The notes beneath the pieces are model-generated. The model did no database searches, was not told where the DNA came from, and saw only the letters and a list, made by a program, of their open reading frames with translations. Positions 1 through 9,517 of a DNA stretch of 42,184 nt are shown piece after piece. Positions within the stretch are counted from its first letter, which is position 1, and every line of letters begins with the position of its first letter. This stretch comes from Candidatus Curtissbacteria bacterium RIFCSPLOWO2_12_FULL_41_16 (lineage in GTDB: Bacteria > Patescibacteriota > Microgenomatia > Curtissbacterales > GWA2-41-24). Where the stretch lies: assembly GCA_001776545.1 (NCBI GenBank), contig MFBZ01000008.1:1-42184 (forward strand), in the 5' to 3' direction. The position numbers and the translations under genes are program-made.

Positions 1-17
1 CACGAAAAAAGATTGGT

Positions 18-395
18 TTAAAGTTTGGTTATTTCCAGAAATTTATCTTTTGAGTTAAAACAGATTTTGAACTTTTCGAAAAAGTCCTTTTGGCCAATTA
101 GGTTGGTGTCAATACCCAGATCCGGCGAGAAGCCAATCGTAGCAGTAAAAGCAAAATCTAAAATTTTGACGTTAATTTTGTGAAGATAAACAACAATCTT
201 ATCTCCGTTACCGACAGTAAGCTCAGTTTTTTTGCCGGCTTTTAAATCAATTGCTAGGGTTTTAGCAATATCCGGTTGAAAGACGCTATAGCTTGCTCCC
301 GAATCGACGTAGGCAATAAAACCAATCCAAACCCCATTTTTAGCTTGAAGTTCTAAGAAGATTTTCGGTTCGCCCTGATGGTACGGGATTTGCAT
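18..395 (-). CDS. Retropepsin-like aspartic protease domain protein
   Basis: ORF with DSGASYSVF (DSGA/DTG-type motif), small single domain. Confidence 0.6.
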   Translation of the reverse strand: MQIPYHQGEPKIFLELQAKNGVWIGFIAYVDSGASYSVFQPDIAKTLAIDLKAGKKTELTVGNGDKIVVYLHKINVKILDFAFTATIGFSPDLGIDTNLIGQKDFFEKFKICFNSKDKFLEITKL

Positions 396-598
396 GCGCA
401 GTATAAGTGAACCTTCTCATTTTTTTGGGGCACATGGTAGATTAATATTTTTTTATTGGGAAATTTTGTTTTAGCCTTTTGATATGATTGGACGGCATCA
501 TCCGATACGGCTACGACCTTGCCTGCGACAATGGCTACTCGTTTTCCGGGATAATTCTTGGTAAGATTTTTAGGTATTTTTGGGAAAGTTGTTTTCAT
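353..598 (-). CDS. DUF5678-like small protein
   Basis: NYPGKRVAIVAGKVVAVSDDAVQSYQKAKTKFPNKKILIYHVP resembles the DUF5678 pattern; overlaps the downstream protease ORF. Confidence 0.55.
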   Translation of the reverse strand: MKTTFPKIPKNLTKNYPGKRVAIVAGKVVAVSDDAVQSYQKAKTKFPNKKILIYHVPQKNEKVHLYCACKSRTIRANRKSS

Positions 599-671
599 CG
601 TGCTATCATTTTACAGCAAAGCATAAGGATTTAACAATCCATCCATTTAACCTTTGATTTTACTTGGCATG

Positions 672-2411
672 AAGTTTAGCAAGCTTGCGCAGTACTACGA
701 AAAGTTGGAAGCGACTTCAGGGAGATTAGAACTGGTGGATATTTTGTCCAAACTTTTTACCGAGTCTGACTCGGCTGAGATTGGCAAGATTTGTTACTTG
801 ATTCAAGGCCGGGTGGCGCCGTTTTTTGAGCCGGTTGAAATCGGCATGGCGGAGATGACAATTGCGCAGGCTGTAGGCCGGGCTTTTAACAAGGATAAGG
901 ACTCAGTTATTAAGTTATATCGTCAAAAGGGTAATTTTGGTCTGGCCGCCGCGCAATTGGCGCAACAAGCAAAAAGCAATAAGCAAAAAGAAAAGCTTTC
1001 CGTCAGTGAGGTTTTTGAGGAAATTTTAAAAATCGCCAAGTTTAGCGGGGAGGGGACGGTCGAAAAAAAGGTGTCAAATTTGGCAGACTTATTAAAAAAA
1101 CTGGATCCAACATCAGTCAAGCATGTTGTCAATATTCCTCTTGGCACTCTCCGTTTAGGAATCGGGGATCCGACGGTTCTGGATGCACTTTCGATGGCAA
1201 AGTGCGGGGATAAGTCACTTCGTCCGGTCCTTGAAAATGCTTATAACAAAACTAGTGATCTTGGTTATGTTGCGGAGGCTTTTTTCAAGCATGGAGGAAA
1301 GGGAATCAAGGAGATAAAACTTGTGATGGGGAAACCGGTAAGACCGGCGCTTGCTGAGAGACTTCCCAATGCTGATGAGGCAGTTAAAAGGCTAGGTAGC
1401 GAATTTGCTGCCGAGCCAAAATTTGACGGATTTCGCGTGGCGGTGCACAAAAACGGCGATAAAGTAGAGCTTTTTTCCAGAAATCTGGAAGACACAACTC
1501 ACGCTTTTCCTGATATTGTCAATGGTGTCCTTTCTGAAGTCAAGGCCAAAAGCGCCATTATAGAAGGGGAAGCGATAGCTTATAACCCGGCGACTCAGGA
1601 ATTTTTGCCGTTTCAAGAAACTACCAAGCGCCGGAGAAAATACAAAATTGAGGAAATGGCACAAAAACTGCCCCTTATCATGTTTGCTTTTGATCTTTTG
1701 TATCTTAATGGGAAGGATATAACTGAGAGGCCTTATAAGGAAAGGAGAAAACTACTGGAGTCGATTATCAAAAAGGACAACAAGGTTGTGAAGTTGGCGG
1801 AAGAGCGGGTTTTGCACACGGCGAATGAGATTAAAAAATTCTTTGACGAGGCGGTTTCTGCGGGACTTGAGGGACTGATGCTCAAAAAACTGGACAGCCC
1901 TTACGTTGCCGGCGGACGGGGCTTCCACTGGATAAAGTTTAAAAGAAGTCAGGCGGGGGAGTTGACAGATACCGTCGATTGTGTGCTTTTAGGTGTTTAT
2001 TCGGGTCGAGGCAAGAGGACGGAATTCGGAGTGGGAGGATTATTGGTTGGTGTGTATGACAAACTCCGCGATGAGTTTGTGACAATTTCCAGAATCGGTA
2101 CGGGTTTGACGGATGAGGAGTTTAGGGAAGTTAATAAAATTGCCCAACATCTAAAACTTTCGCGTAAACCGGCAAGGGTTAACTCCAAAATTGGACCTTC
2201 ATTTTGGGTAGAACCAAAAGTAGTTCTGGAAGTTTACGCGGATGAGATTACCAAGTCCCCAATTCACACGGCTGGGGAAAAAGATGGAATAGGCTATGCT
2301 TTGCGATTTCCTCGATTGGTAAAGTTTAGAGAAGCGGACAGGCGACCGGAAGATGCGACGACAGTTAGTGAGGTAGAGAAAATGTATAAGCAGCAATACC
2401 GTAAGAAATAA
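672..2411 (+). CDS. lig: ATP-dependent DNA ligase (archaeal type)
   Basis: EPKFDGFRV nucleotidyltransferase motif I, LEGLMLKK, HWIKFKR; start probably MKFSKLAQYYEKLE (ORF opens at 654). Confidence 0.9.
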   Translation, partial: KFSKLAQYYEKLEATSGRLELVDILSKLFTESDSAEIGKICYLIQGRVAPFFEPVEIGMAEMTIAQAVGRAFNKDKDSVIKLYRQKGNFGLAAAQLAQQAKSNKQKEKLSVSEVFEEILKIAKFSGEGTVEKKVSNLADLLKKLDPTSVKHVVNIPLGTLRLGIGDPTVLDALSMAKCGDKSLRPVLENAYNKTSDLGYVAEAFFKHGGKGIKEIKLVMGKPVRPALAERLPNADEAVKRLGSEFAAEPKFDGFRVAVHKNGDKVELFSRNLEDTTHAFPDIVNGVLSEVKAKSAIIEGEAIAYNPATQEFLPFQETTKRRRKYKIEEMAQKLPLIMFAFDLLYLNGKDITERPYKERRKLLESIIKKDNKVVKLAEERVLHTANEIKKFFDEAVSAGLEGLMLKKLDSPYVAGGRGFHWIKFKRSQAGELTDTVDCVLLGVYSGRGKRTEFGVGGLLVGVYDKLRDEFVTISRIGTGLTDEEFREVNKIAQHLKLSRKPARVNSKIGPSFWVEPKVVLEVYADEITKSPIHTAGEKDGIGYALRFPRLVKFREADRRPEDATTVSEVEKMYKQQYRKK

Positions 2412-2450
2412 CCCCTTGTTACTTTTCTAATTTTCTTTTTAAATGGTTTC

Positions 2451-3704
2451 GTGGTGAAAAAGACCGGAATCCAAGTCGATAAAAAAGAAATTGACCAAGT
2501 TCTTGCTTACATTGAAGATTATTGGCCAAAACTTGTTCGCGTTCATAAAAAAGATCACAAAACTTTGATTGGTTTACCTGATCCTTACATCATTCCTGCC
2601 GAAAGCGATGTTTTTCAAGAGCAGTATTACTGGGACACCTATCCGGTTGTGCGGGCCCTTATAAACCATCCGAAATACTCGCAGTTAGCAATCGGGATGG
2701 TTGATAATCTCCTTTATCTGGTTGAGCGCTTTGGAATTATTCCCAACGGCTCGCGCTTCTATTTTCTTTCCCGTTCCCAGCCGCCGCTACTGTCCAGTTT
2801 GGTTTGGATTGTTTACCAAAAAACCAAGGACAAAAAATGGTTTGCGAGGGCAGCTTCCCTTCTTGAGGAGGAATATAATGGAGTTTGGATGGGCAAAGTC
2901 CACCTTCGCAACTTCCGTAATGTATACAGGGGTCTTTCACGCTACTACGACATTAATGCTGTGAACGTTCTTGCCGAGGCAGAATCCGGTTGGGATTTGA
3001 CAGCGAGGTTTATGGGCAGATGCATGGATTTTTTGCCCATCGATTTAAATTCCTTGCTTTATCTTTACGAAGTTGATTTGGCAAAAGCATACGAAGAGTT
3101 AGGCGACATTAAAAAGAAGGAGAAGTTTTACGAAAAAGCCCGAGTCCGCAACCAAGTTATCACTGAGCTAATGTGGGACGAGAAAACCGGCTACTTCTAC
3201 GATTATGATTTCGTAAACAGAGAAAAGAGTCATCTGGTAACTATTGCCGGCGTTTTTCCGCTAAATGTCGGAATTGCCAGTGCCAAGCAGGCAGAGCGGG
3301 TAGTTTCGGTTATCCAAAAAGACCTCCAGGAAAAATACGGCATAGTCCAGTCAGTAAGATTTGTTGAAAATTTCCAATGGGACTGGCCAAACGGATGGGC
3401 ACCGATGCAGCTTAGGACAATTGAGGGCTTGATGCGTTACGGGTACAACCGCTTGGCAAAACGGATTGTTTTAAAATGGCTGTCTTTAAACATTGAAATT
3501 TTTAAGGAAACAGGAAATTTATGGGAAAAGTATGATGTTGTCCACGGCAAAATCGGTGTTCCGGATAGGTATCCGACTCCTTACGGTTTTGCTTGGACTA
3601 ACGCGGCTTTCGTAATTTTGGTTCGTGTCTTAAATTTCTTAGAGAAAGACGCTACCGAAGGTGCTACTCCTGTTTGGCTGGTGAGGCGTTTGGGCTGGCT
3701 ATAG
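2451..3704 (+). CDS. Trehalase, glycoside hydrolase family 37
   Basis: EQYYWDTYPVVRAL, GSRFYFLSRSQPPLLS, QWDWPNGWAPMQ trehalase signatures. Confidence 0.88.
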   Translation: MVKKTGIQVDKKEIDQVLAYIEDYWPKLVRVHKKDHKTLIGLPDPYIIPAESDVFQEQYYWDTYPVVRALINHPKYSQLAIGMVDNLLYLVERFGIIPNGSRFYFLSRSQPPLLSSLVWIVYQKTKDKKWFARAASLLEEEYNGVWMGKVHLRNFRNVYRGLSRYYDINAVNVLAEAESGWDLTARFMGRCMDFLPIDLNSLLYLYEVDLAKAYEELGDIKKKEKFYEKARVRNQVITELMWDEKTGYFYDYDFVNREKSHLVTIAGVFPLNVGIASAKQAERVVSVIQKDLQEKYGIVQSVRFVENFQWDWPNGWAPMQLRTIEGLMRYGYNRLAKRIVLKWLSLNIEIFKETGNLWEKYDVVHGKIGVPDRYPTPYGFAWTNAAFVILVRVLNFLEKDATEGATPVWLVRRLGWL

Positions 3705-3778
3705 ATTTTACACAATTGACATTTAACATTTGACAACTTGCTTTTCATAGCACAAAATGTCTTCGAACTTCCTCTCGC

Positions 3779-5203
3779 ATGAAATTTGTTGCTGATCTTC
3801 ATTTACATAGTAAGTATTCACGAGCAGTTTCCCAACAAATGGTTTTGGCACAGATGGTCCATTGGGCGAAGTTAAAGGGTATCAATGTTCTTGCAACGGG
3901 CGATTTTACCCATCCATTTTGGTTTGATCAAATAAAGAATGAGCTGGCGGAAGCGGGGCGTGGGCTTTATAAGTTGAAGCCATCAGTTAACGGTTCACAG
4001 ATAAGACAAAATTCTGAAGTTTCCTTTAACCGTGAACCGGTCTACTTTTTGCTCTCCACTGAGATTTCTTCAATATACTCCCAAGGTGATAGGGTCAGGA
4101 GGATCCATAATCTATTTTTCTTTCCAAGTTTGGCATCAGTTGAAAAATTTAATAAGGCGCTTTTGACGCGGGGTGCTAATCTGCGCTCTGACGGCAGGCC
4201 AATTGTGGGGATAACCTCACGAGATCTTGCCGAAATTGCTCTTTTGTGCGACGAAAAAGCTTTAGTTATTCCCGCCCATGTTTGGACTCCCTGGTTTTCA
4301 GTCTTTGGTTCTTTTTCGGGCTTTGACTCAGTTGAAGAATGCTTTGGCGACATGAGTAAGTTTGTTTATGGAATTGAAACGGGGCTATCGAGTGATCCAG
4401 CGATGAACTGGCGGATTGCCGATTTGGATAATCTGTCAATTCTTTCTTTTTCGGATGCCCATTCTTTGGAGAAAATGGGAAGAGAGGTGACGGTGTTTGA
4501 AGCGGGGGAGACAAGCTATAATAGCATCTATTGGGCTATTAGGAATGTAGGATGGTTGGATGGTGGGCCAAAAAGAGAAAATGAACCTACAAACCTACAA
4601 GCCCAAGAGCCTACGAACCAATCTAAAATTGCTTTTACCATTGAATTTTATCCGGAAGAAGGTAAGTATCATTTTACAGGGCATCGTAATTGTAACTTTA
4701 GTCAGTCTCCAGAAGAGACTGCCAAAAATGGCGACATTTGTCCGGTGTGTGGAAAACCTTTGACTGTTGGGGTAATGCATCGTGTGGAGCAGCTAAAAAC
4801 CAGAAACTTGAAACATGAAACCAGAGACATAAATGGGGTTAGGTGGGTTTATCCTGAAGGCGACGGCAGACCACCGTATGTTTCCATGGTACCTTTGGGT
4901 GAGATTTTGGCGGGAAGCTTAGGTGCGGCAGTTGGGACTAAAAAGGTTGCCGATCAGTATTTAATTTTGGTTTCCAACTTAGGTAGTGAATTTAATGTTC
5001 TTCTGAAAGCCGATCTTGAAGCTATTGCCAGATTTTCGAATCAGAAAGTCGCTCGTGCAGTTAGTAAAGTCAGGGGTGGTGATATTGTTGTTGAACCTGG
5101 TTATGACGGCAAATTCGGTGTCGTCAAGATCTTTAATGAGAAATCCGGCGAGTTGACAAAGGGAAAGATTAATGATGATGCGCAATTAAATTTATTTGCG
5201 TAA
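3779..5203 (+). CDS. PHP-family endonuclease Q-like protein
   Basis: ADLHLHSKYSRA, GINVLATGDFTHP, HVWTPWFS, FSDAHS, CPVCGKPLTVGVMHRVEQL match EndoQ / UvrD-associated PHP architecture. Confidence 0.85.
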   Translation: MKFVADLHLHSKYSRAVSQQMVLAQMVHWAKLKGINVLATGDFTHPFWFDQIKNELAEAGRGLYKLKPSVNGSQIRQNSEVSFNREPVYFLLSTEISSIYSQGDRVRRIHNLFFFPSLASVEKFNKALLTRGANLRSDGRPIVGITSRDLAEIALLCDEKALVIPAHVWTPWFSVFGSFSGFDSVEECFGDMSKFVYGIETGLSSDPAMNWRIADLDNLSILSFSDAHSLEKMGREVTVFEAGETSYNSIYWAIRNVGWLDGGPKRENEPTNLQAQEPTNQSKIAFTIEFYPEEGKYHFTGHRNCNFSQSPEETAKNGDICPVCGKPLTVGVMHRVEQLKTRNLKHETRDINGVRWVYPEGDGRPPYVSMVPLGEILAGSLGAAVGTKKVADQYLILVSNLGSEFNVLLKADLEAIARFSNQKVARAVSKVRGGDIVVEPGYDGKFGVVKIFNEKSGELTKGKINDDAQLNLFA

Positions 5204-5224
5204 AATAGTCCGAAATGGAGGTGA

Positions 5225-5575
5225 ATGAGGATCGCTAAGTTTGATTCAAACAGAAATTTGGTGGCAGCTCTTTCGTATCTTTTGGGTTTTATAACCGGCA
5301 TTGTCATTTTGGTGGTAGAAAAAGAAGATAAATTTATTCGCTTCCATGCGATGCAATCGACAATGATTTTTGGGGGTTTGTTTATTCTCAACGTGATGGT
5401 GCGTTTGATTTTCTCGCCGCTTGTTTTTCTTGGTGTTGTGGCAAGTTTAGTCAACATTTTAATTTCTATTGTTGCCGTTATTATCTGGATAGTTTCGATG
5501 GTGAAGGCGTATCAGGGCCAAATGTTTAAATGGCCAATTGTCGGAGATTTTGCGGAGAGACAATTAGGTAAATAA
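5225..5575 (+). CDS. DUF4870-like membrane protein
   Basis: AALSYLLGFITGIVILVVEKEDKFIRFHAMQS pattern, 3 TM segments. Confidence 0.7.
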   Translation: MRIAKFDSNRNLVAALSYLLGFITGIVILVVEKEDKFIRFHAMQSTMIFGGLFILNVMVRLIFSPLVFLGVVASLVNILISIVAVIIWIVSMVKAYQGQMFKWPIVGDFAERQLGK

Positions 5576-5602
5576 AGCATCACAGGTAATTAAGAATTAT
5601 AG

Positions 5603-6241
5603 ATGATTTTTGAAAATAGACAGCATGCCGGAGAGCTGCTTTCTAAGGAGTTATTGAAACTGAAGTTAGACCTTAAAAAATCGATAATTTGTGCAATTCC
5701 CCGCGGAGGAGTTCTTGTCGGAAAGGTTATTTCCCAAAATTTGAATATTCCTTTATGCGTGATCGTTATCAAGAAAATCGGTGCTTTGCATAATCCTGAG
5801 CTGGCGATTGGGGCAACTGCTTCATTCGGTAAACCAGTTTTAGATAGGTGGTTGATGCGCGATCTTGGCGTTTCACGGGAGTATTTGAAACGAGAGATAC
5901 TTAAAAAAAGGAAGGAAGCCAGAGCGCGTGAGAATTTTCTGCAAGCAGAGCTTTTGGGTAGTGATTTTGCCAAAAAGAATGTGGTAGTGGTTGACGACGG
6001 AGCGGCCACAGGGCAGACTGCCCGCGCGGCTGCCAAGATTATTCGAATGTTCGCACCAGAAAGGCTGATTTTGGCGATAGGCTGCGCTTCTCCCTCATCA
6101 GTTGGTTTATTAAGAGGTAATTATGACGAGATTATTTGTCCGGAAATTTCCGAAGAATTATTTGCCGTAGGACAGTTTTATCGCGACTTTAGACCGGTTA
6201 AGGATGAGGAAGTGAAAGCAATATTAAACATCAAAGATTAA
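5603..6241 (+). CDS. Phosphoribosyltransferase family protein
   Basis: ICAIPRGGVLVGKVIS; VVVVDDGAATGQTARAA PRPP-binding motif. Confidence 0.8.
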   Translation: MIFENRQHAGELLSKELLKLKLDLKKSIICAIPRGGVLVGKVISQNLNIPLCVIVIKKIGALHNPELAIGATASFGKPVLDRWLMRDLGVSREYLKREILKKRKEARARENFLQAELLGSDFAKKNVVVVDDGAATGQTARAAAKIIRMFAPERLILAIGCASPSSVGLLRGNYDEIICPEISEELFAVGQFYRDFRPVKDEEVKAILNIKD

Positions 6242-6243
6242 AT

Positions 6244-6275
6244 ATACCAAAGCGTATTTTAAATAAATTTAAAAG
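6244..6275 (+). repeat. ACCAAAGCG double-hairpin intergenic element, copy 1 (diverged)
   Basis: ATACCAAAGCGTATTTTAAATAAATTTAAAAG; second stem TTTTAAAT-aa-ATTTAAAA. Confidence 0.7.
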
Positions 6276-6293
6276 TAAAAATACAAATTAAAT

Positions 6294-6890
6294 ATGAAAT
6301 TAATCGCGGGTTTAGGAAATACCGGCCCTAAATATAAAAATAATCGTCACAATTTAGGGTTTATTCTGGTAGATAGCTTTGTAAAGAGTCAGGGGCTCTC
6401 TTGGCGATATGGTGCTGATTTTATGTGTTATTGGCTTAAAAGCAACAAGTTTTTGGTAATTAAGCCTACAACCTACATGAATAAATCAGGCGCGTCGGTT
6501 AAAGCTGTTTCTGGTTTCTATAAAATCGAAATTAAAAACATCTTGGTTGTCCATGATGATTTGGATTTGGATTTTGGCAAAATTCGACTTTCTTTTGGCG
6601 GCTCTGGTGCCGGGCACAAAGGTGTTGAGTCGGTAATTGAAAGTTTGGGGACACCTGAGTTTGTCAGACTGCGGGCAGGCATCGGCTCGCCTCGTTTGAC
6701 GCGAGTCGAAGCGGGCCGTTCTTTGCCGGAGGCTACGGACGGCAAACCATCTGATGCTGAAAAATATGTTCTTGAGGATTTTACAAACGAAGAACAAGTA
6801 AAACTTGCTGAGATTATCCAAAATTGCCAAGAAGCGATAAAATCCTATCTTGAGTTTGGTATTCAGGCGACAATGAATCGTTTCAATTGA
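6294..6890 (+). CDS. pth: Peptidyl-tRNA hydrolase (with probable in-frame insert)
   Basis: IAGLGNTGPKYKNNRHNLGF, VVHDDLDLDFGKIRLSFGGSGAGHKGVESVI. Confidence 0.95.
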   Translation: MKLIAGLGNTGPKYKNNRHNLGFILVDSFVKSQGLSWRYGADFMCYWLKSNKFLVIKPTTYMNKSGASVKAVSGFYKIEIKNILVVHDDLDLDFGKIRLSFGGSGAGHKGVESVIESLGTPEFVRLRAGIGSPRLTRVEAGRSLPEATDGKPSDAEKYVLEDFTNEEQVKLAEIIQNCQEAIKSYLEFGIQATMNRFN

Positions 6891-6894
6891 GTCC

Positions 6895-7572
6895 ATGCCT
6901 TCAGCAGTCCAGCTTCTAACTATCATTGAAAACCTTTTCAAAATCTGGGGGCTTTGGTTGGTGCCCCTTGGCGCTTTTTTGGAAAATTCAGTGATTTTAG
7001 GCTTTATTTTTCCAGGAGTGACTGTTATTGTTTTATCGGGATTCGTGGCCAGGACAACCGGTGAGGGGATCTGGCTAATTATTGCTTTGGCTACAATTGG
7101 TGCTTTTCTGGGTGATAATCTTGATTATTTTATTGGCCGCCGGTCTGGTAAGATTTTGGAGAATAAACCCTTGTTTGCCAGGCCGATTGCGGCAGTTGAA
7201 CCTTTTTTGCAAAAGCACGGCATTTGGGCAATTTTTGCGGGTAGGTTTTCCGGTTGGAGCAGGGCTTGGGTGGCTTTGGCTTCAGGTATTATTAAATTCA
7301 CATACTGGAAATTCGCAATTGTATCAGCAATTTCGGCACTAACATGGACTTCTGTATGGATAATCGGAGGATATTTACTCGGCGGTAATAAGGAGATTAT
7401 CGCGCAGTGGTTGTCCAGAGCTTCGATTTTGGCCTGGATTGTTTTTGGGATACTCCTAATTTATTATTTTAGGTCAAGAATCAAGCTTATTTTGGACCTG
7501 ACTGTTTTTACCGCGTACAAATATGGGAACAAACTCAAAAATGGCCTCAAAAACAACGGACCTAAGTTTTAA
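6895..7572 (+). CDS. DedA family membrane protein
   Basis: GAFLENSVILGFIFPG; LGDNLDYFIGRRSG; FAGRFSGWSRAWVALASG. Confidence 0.85.
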   Translation: MPSAVQLLTIIENLFKIWGLWLVPLGAFLENSVILGFIFPGVTVIVLSGFVARTTGEGIWLIIALATIGAFLGDNLDYFIGRRSGKILENKPLFARPIAAVEPFLQKHGIWAIFAGRFSGWSRAWVALASGIIKFTYWKFAIVSAISALTWTSVWIIGGYLLGGNKEIIAQWLSRASILAWIVFGILLIYYFRSRIKLILDLTVFTAYKYGNKLKNGLKNNGPKF

Positions 7573-7945
7573 CGATAAGGTCCATCGGTTGGTTAAACAA
7601 ATTCCCAAAGGGAAAGTGGTAACGTACGGTCAGATCGCGATTGCCATTGCAAGACAAACCCGGCTTGGAGGGCATTTACAAACCGGGCTTGGAGCAAGGG
7701 CGGTTGGAAACGCGCTGCATTCAAATACCGATTCAAATGTGCCCTGTCATCGAGTGGTGGATAGAAATGGTCGGATTGCTTTAAGCCATGCTTTTGGTGG
7801 TTGGAAGGAACAGAAAAGGAGACTTTTGACCGAAGGTGTGAGGTTTAGGGATAATATGCATGTAGATTTAGAGCAATGCAAGTTTACATTAGGATTTGCG
7901 GTCAAGTGCAGGGAGTTTTCTTTCGATCCAGCGCTAAAAAAGTAG
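7523..7945 (+). CDS. Methylated-DNA--protein cysteine methyltransferase family (PCHRV active site)
   Basis: IPKGKVVTYGQIA, ARAVGNALHSN, VPCHRVVDRNGRIA. Confidence 0.88.
   Translation: MGTNSKMASKTTDLSFNDKVHRLVKQIPKGKVVTYGQIAIAIARQTRLGGHLQTGLGARAVGNALHSNTDSNVPCHRVVDRNGRIALSHAFGGWKEQKRRLLTEGVRFRDNMHVDLEQCKFTLGFAVKCREFSFDPALKK
7655..7692. repeat. CAAACCCGG inverted-repeat element inside the MGMT-family gene
   Basis: CAAACCCGGCTTGG ... CAAACCGGGCTTGG. Confidence 0.7.
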
Positions 7946-8142
7946 CCGAAAGTCTTGGTTTAGTTGGATGGGTTAGAAATAATGACGATGGATCGGTCGA
8001 AGCACTTGCTAAGGGATCGAAAGAGAATCTGGAGAAATTTGTCAGCTGGTGCAAAAAGGGCCCATTAGCTGCAACTGTAGAGCGAGTTGAGGTTAATTGG
8101 AGCAAAGCAACTGGTGAGTTTGATAAGTTTGTCATAATATGA
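7876..8142 (+). CDS. acyP: Acylphosphatase
   Basis: VYIRICGQVQGVFFRSSAKKVAESLGLVGWVRNNDDGSVEALAKG. Confidence 0.93.
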   Translation: MQVYIRICGQVQGVFFRSSAKKVAESLGLVGWVRNNDDGSVEALAKGSKENLEKFVSWCKKGPLAATVERVEVNWSKATGEFDKFVII

Positions 8143-8267
8143 AACCGGTTCAATTTATGGGTAAAAAACTTGGTCCAATGTCTTTTGAGTTAAGGTGATC
8201 CTTCTTGGTTTTGTGATCCTTTTTATAAAGGATTGACTTTTCCTTAGATTCAAGTAAACTAACACAC

Positions 8268-9014
8268 ATGGCTTCTTGCGAGATTAATAATGCTCCATCG
8301 TCTTTGGAGGGAAGGCATTTACCAGATTTTTTGCCCCAGAGTCTCCAGTCACTAGACGAAAAACATCTTAACAAATTGATTCCGCAACGATTATTAGAAC
8401 TAGCAGCTGATCCTTCCAAAGTTACGGCTACTAGGATTAGATGGTGGTCTGGTCGCTCAGATAATGGATTCGAACCTTCATTAGGGCTTTTGATCTTTGA
8501 ACGCAACGCATTAAAACAGCCAATACCCTACCAAGAACCTTTAAGCTCGCATTGGGAACATGTGCTCAATTACCAGCGTAGGGTCGCAACCAAACAGAAA
8601 TTATTGAAAGCAATGGATAGGGTTCTTTTAGCGCTTATTGCGGATGACAAGTGGAATCAGAATGGGGTTGAGGTTTTGAGTTTGATAATCACGGAAAGCC
8701 TTAGGGGCAGTGGTGTCGGTGCCGAATTTCAACAGAAATTCGTAGAGCTCTTAAGGAAAATGGGTTATAGATATTCCTACGGAGTCAATAATCAAGAAAA
8801 TGTTGGATTTTTCTTAAAAACAGGAGGATACTTGCTTGGACAACTGAAGCCTGACAAATTGACAGATAAGTTATTGCTAACTCCGAGTAGCGCTAATTCC
8901 GATTACACAACGATTAGATTTCTGGATGAGGTAATGGAAGCAGAATATGTCCAGCCCCAATTCCTGAGAGGCAATGGTCGAACAAACGTTAATTTTAGTG
9001 GGTACAAGGGATAA
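8268..9014 (+). CDS. GNAT-like acetyltransferase (C-terminal part), otherwise hypothetical
   Basis: LSLIITESLRGSGVGAEFQQKFVELLRKMGYRYSYGVNNQENVGFFLKTGGY. Confidence 0.5.
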   Translation: MASCEINNAPSSLEGRHLPDFLPQSLQSLDEKHLNKLIPQRLLELAADPSKVTATRIRWWSGRSDNGFEPSLGLLIFERNALKQPIPYQEPLSSHWEHVLNYQRRVATKQKLLKAMDRVLLALIADDKWNQNGVEVLSLIITESLRGSGVGAEFQQKFVELLRKMGYRYSYGVNNQENVGFFLKTGGYLLGQLKPDKLTDKLLLTPSSANSDYTTIRFLDEVMEAEYVQPQFLRGNGRTNVNFSGYKG

Positions 9015-9507
9015 TTTTTTGGGTTATGCATTTCGGGGAGAATGTCATAGTGGTAAAGGTCGGCGTCACAGGGCATTTGTGACGCTTTTGTTTGACAGTC
9101 AAAATAGGGTGACTTTGCAGAAAAGGAAACATCGGCTTTTTGATAATTTGTGGGACTTGACGGCTATTAGTCATCCACTCCATACAGATGTAGGTGATGA
9201 AAGTTACCAGCAAGCCTCTGACAGGGCTCTTTTAAAGGAAATGGGAGTCTCTCATGTTCCCGTTAGAAAAGTAGGCGCATTTAATTATTTTGCGCGCGAC
9301 TCAAAAAATTGCGAGAATGAATATTGTGCGGTTTTAATTGGAAGGCATGACGGCAAATGTAGTCCGAATCCAGAGGAAGTATATGAATCAAAGAAGGTCA
9401 ACTTTGATGATTTTGTAGCTGATGTTTCCGAAAATCCTCAAAAATATACTCCTTGGGCAGTTTTGGCGGTTAAAAAACTAAAAAAAGTAAAGAGGCCAGA
9501 CCTCTAG
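8974..9507 (+). CDS. idi: Type I isopentenyl-diphosphate delta-isomerase (NUDIX)
   Basis: RHRAFVTLLFDSQNRVTLQKRKHRLFDNLWDLTAISHPL; NEYCAVLIGRHDG. Confidence 0.8.
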   Translation: MVEQTLILVGTRDNFLGYAFRGECHSGKGRRHRAFVTLLFDSQNRVTLQKRKHRLFDNLWDLTAISHPLHTDVGDESYQQASDRALLKEMGVSHVPVRKVGAFNYFARDSKNCENEYCAVLIGRHDGKCSPNPEEVYESKKVNFDDFVADVSENPQKYTPWAVLAVKKLKKVKRPDL

Positions 9508-9517
9508 AAATCCAAGG

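Noticed and set aside
923-2396. Minus-strand ORFs antisense to the DNA ligase (and similar antisense ORFs across the window)
   Set aside because: They lie opposite clearly conserved genes, have low-complexity composition and no recognisable domains.
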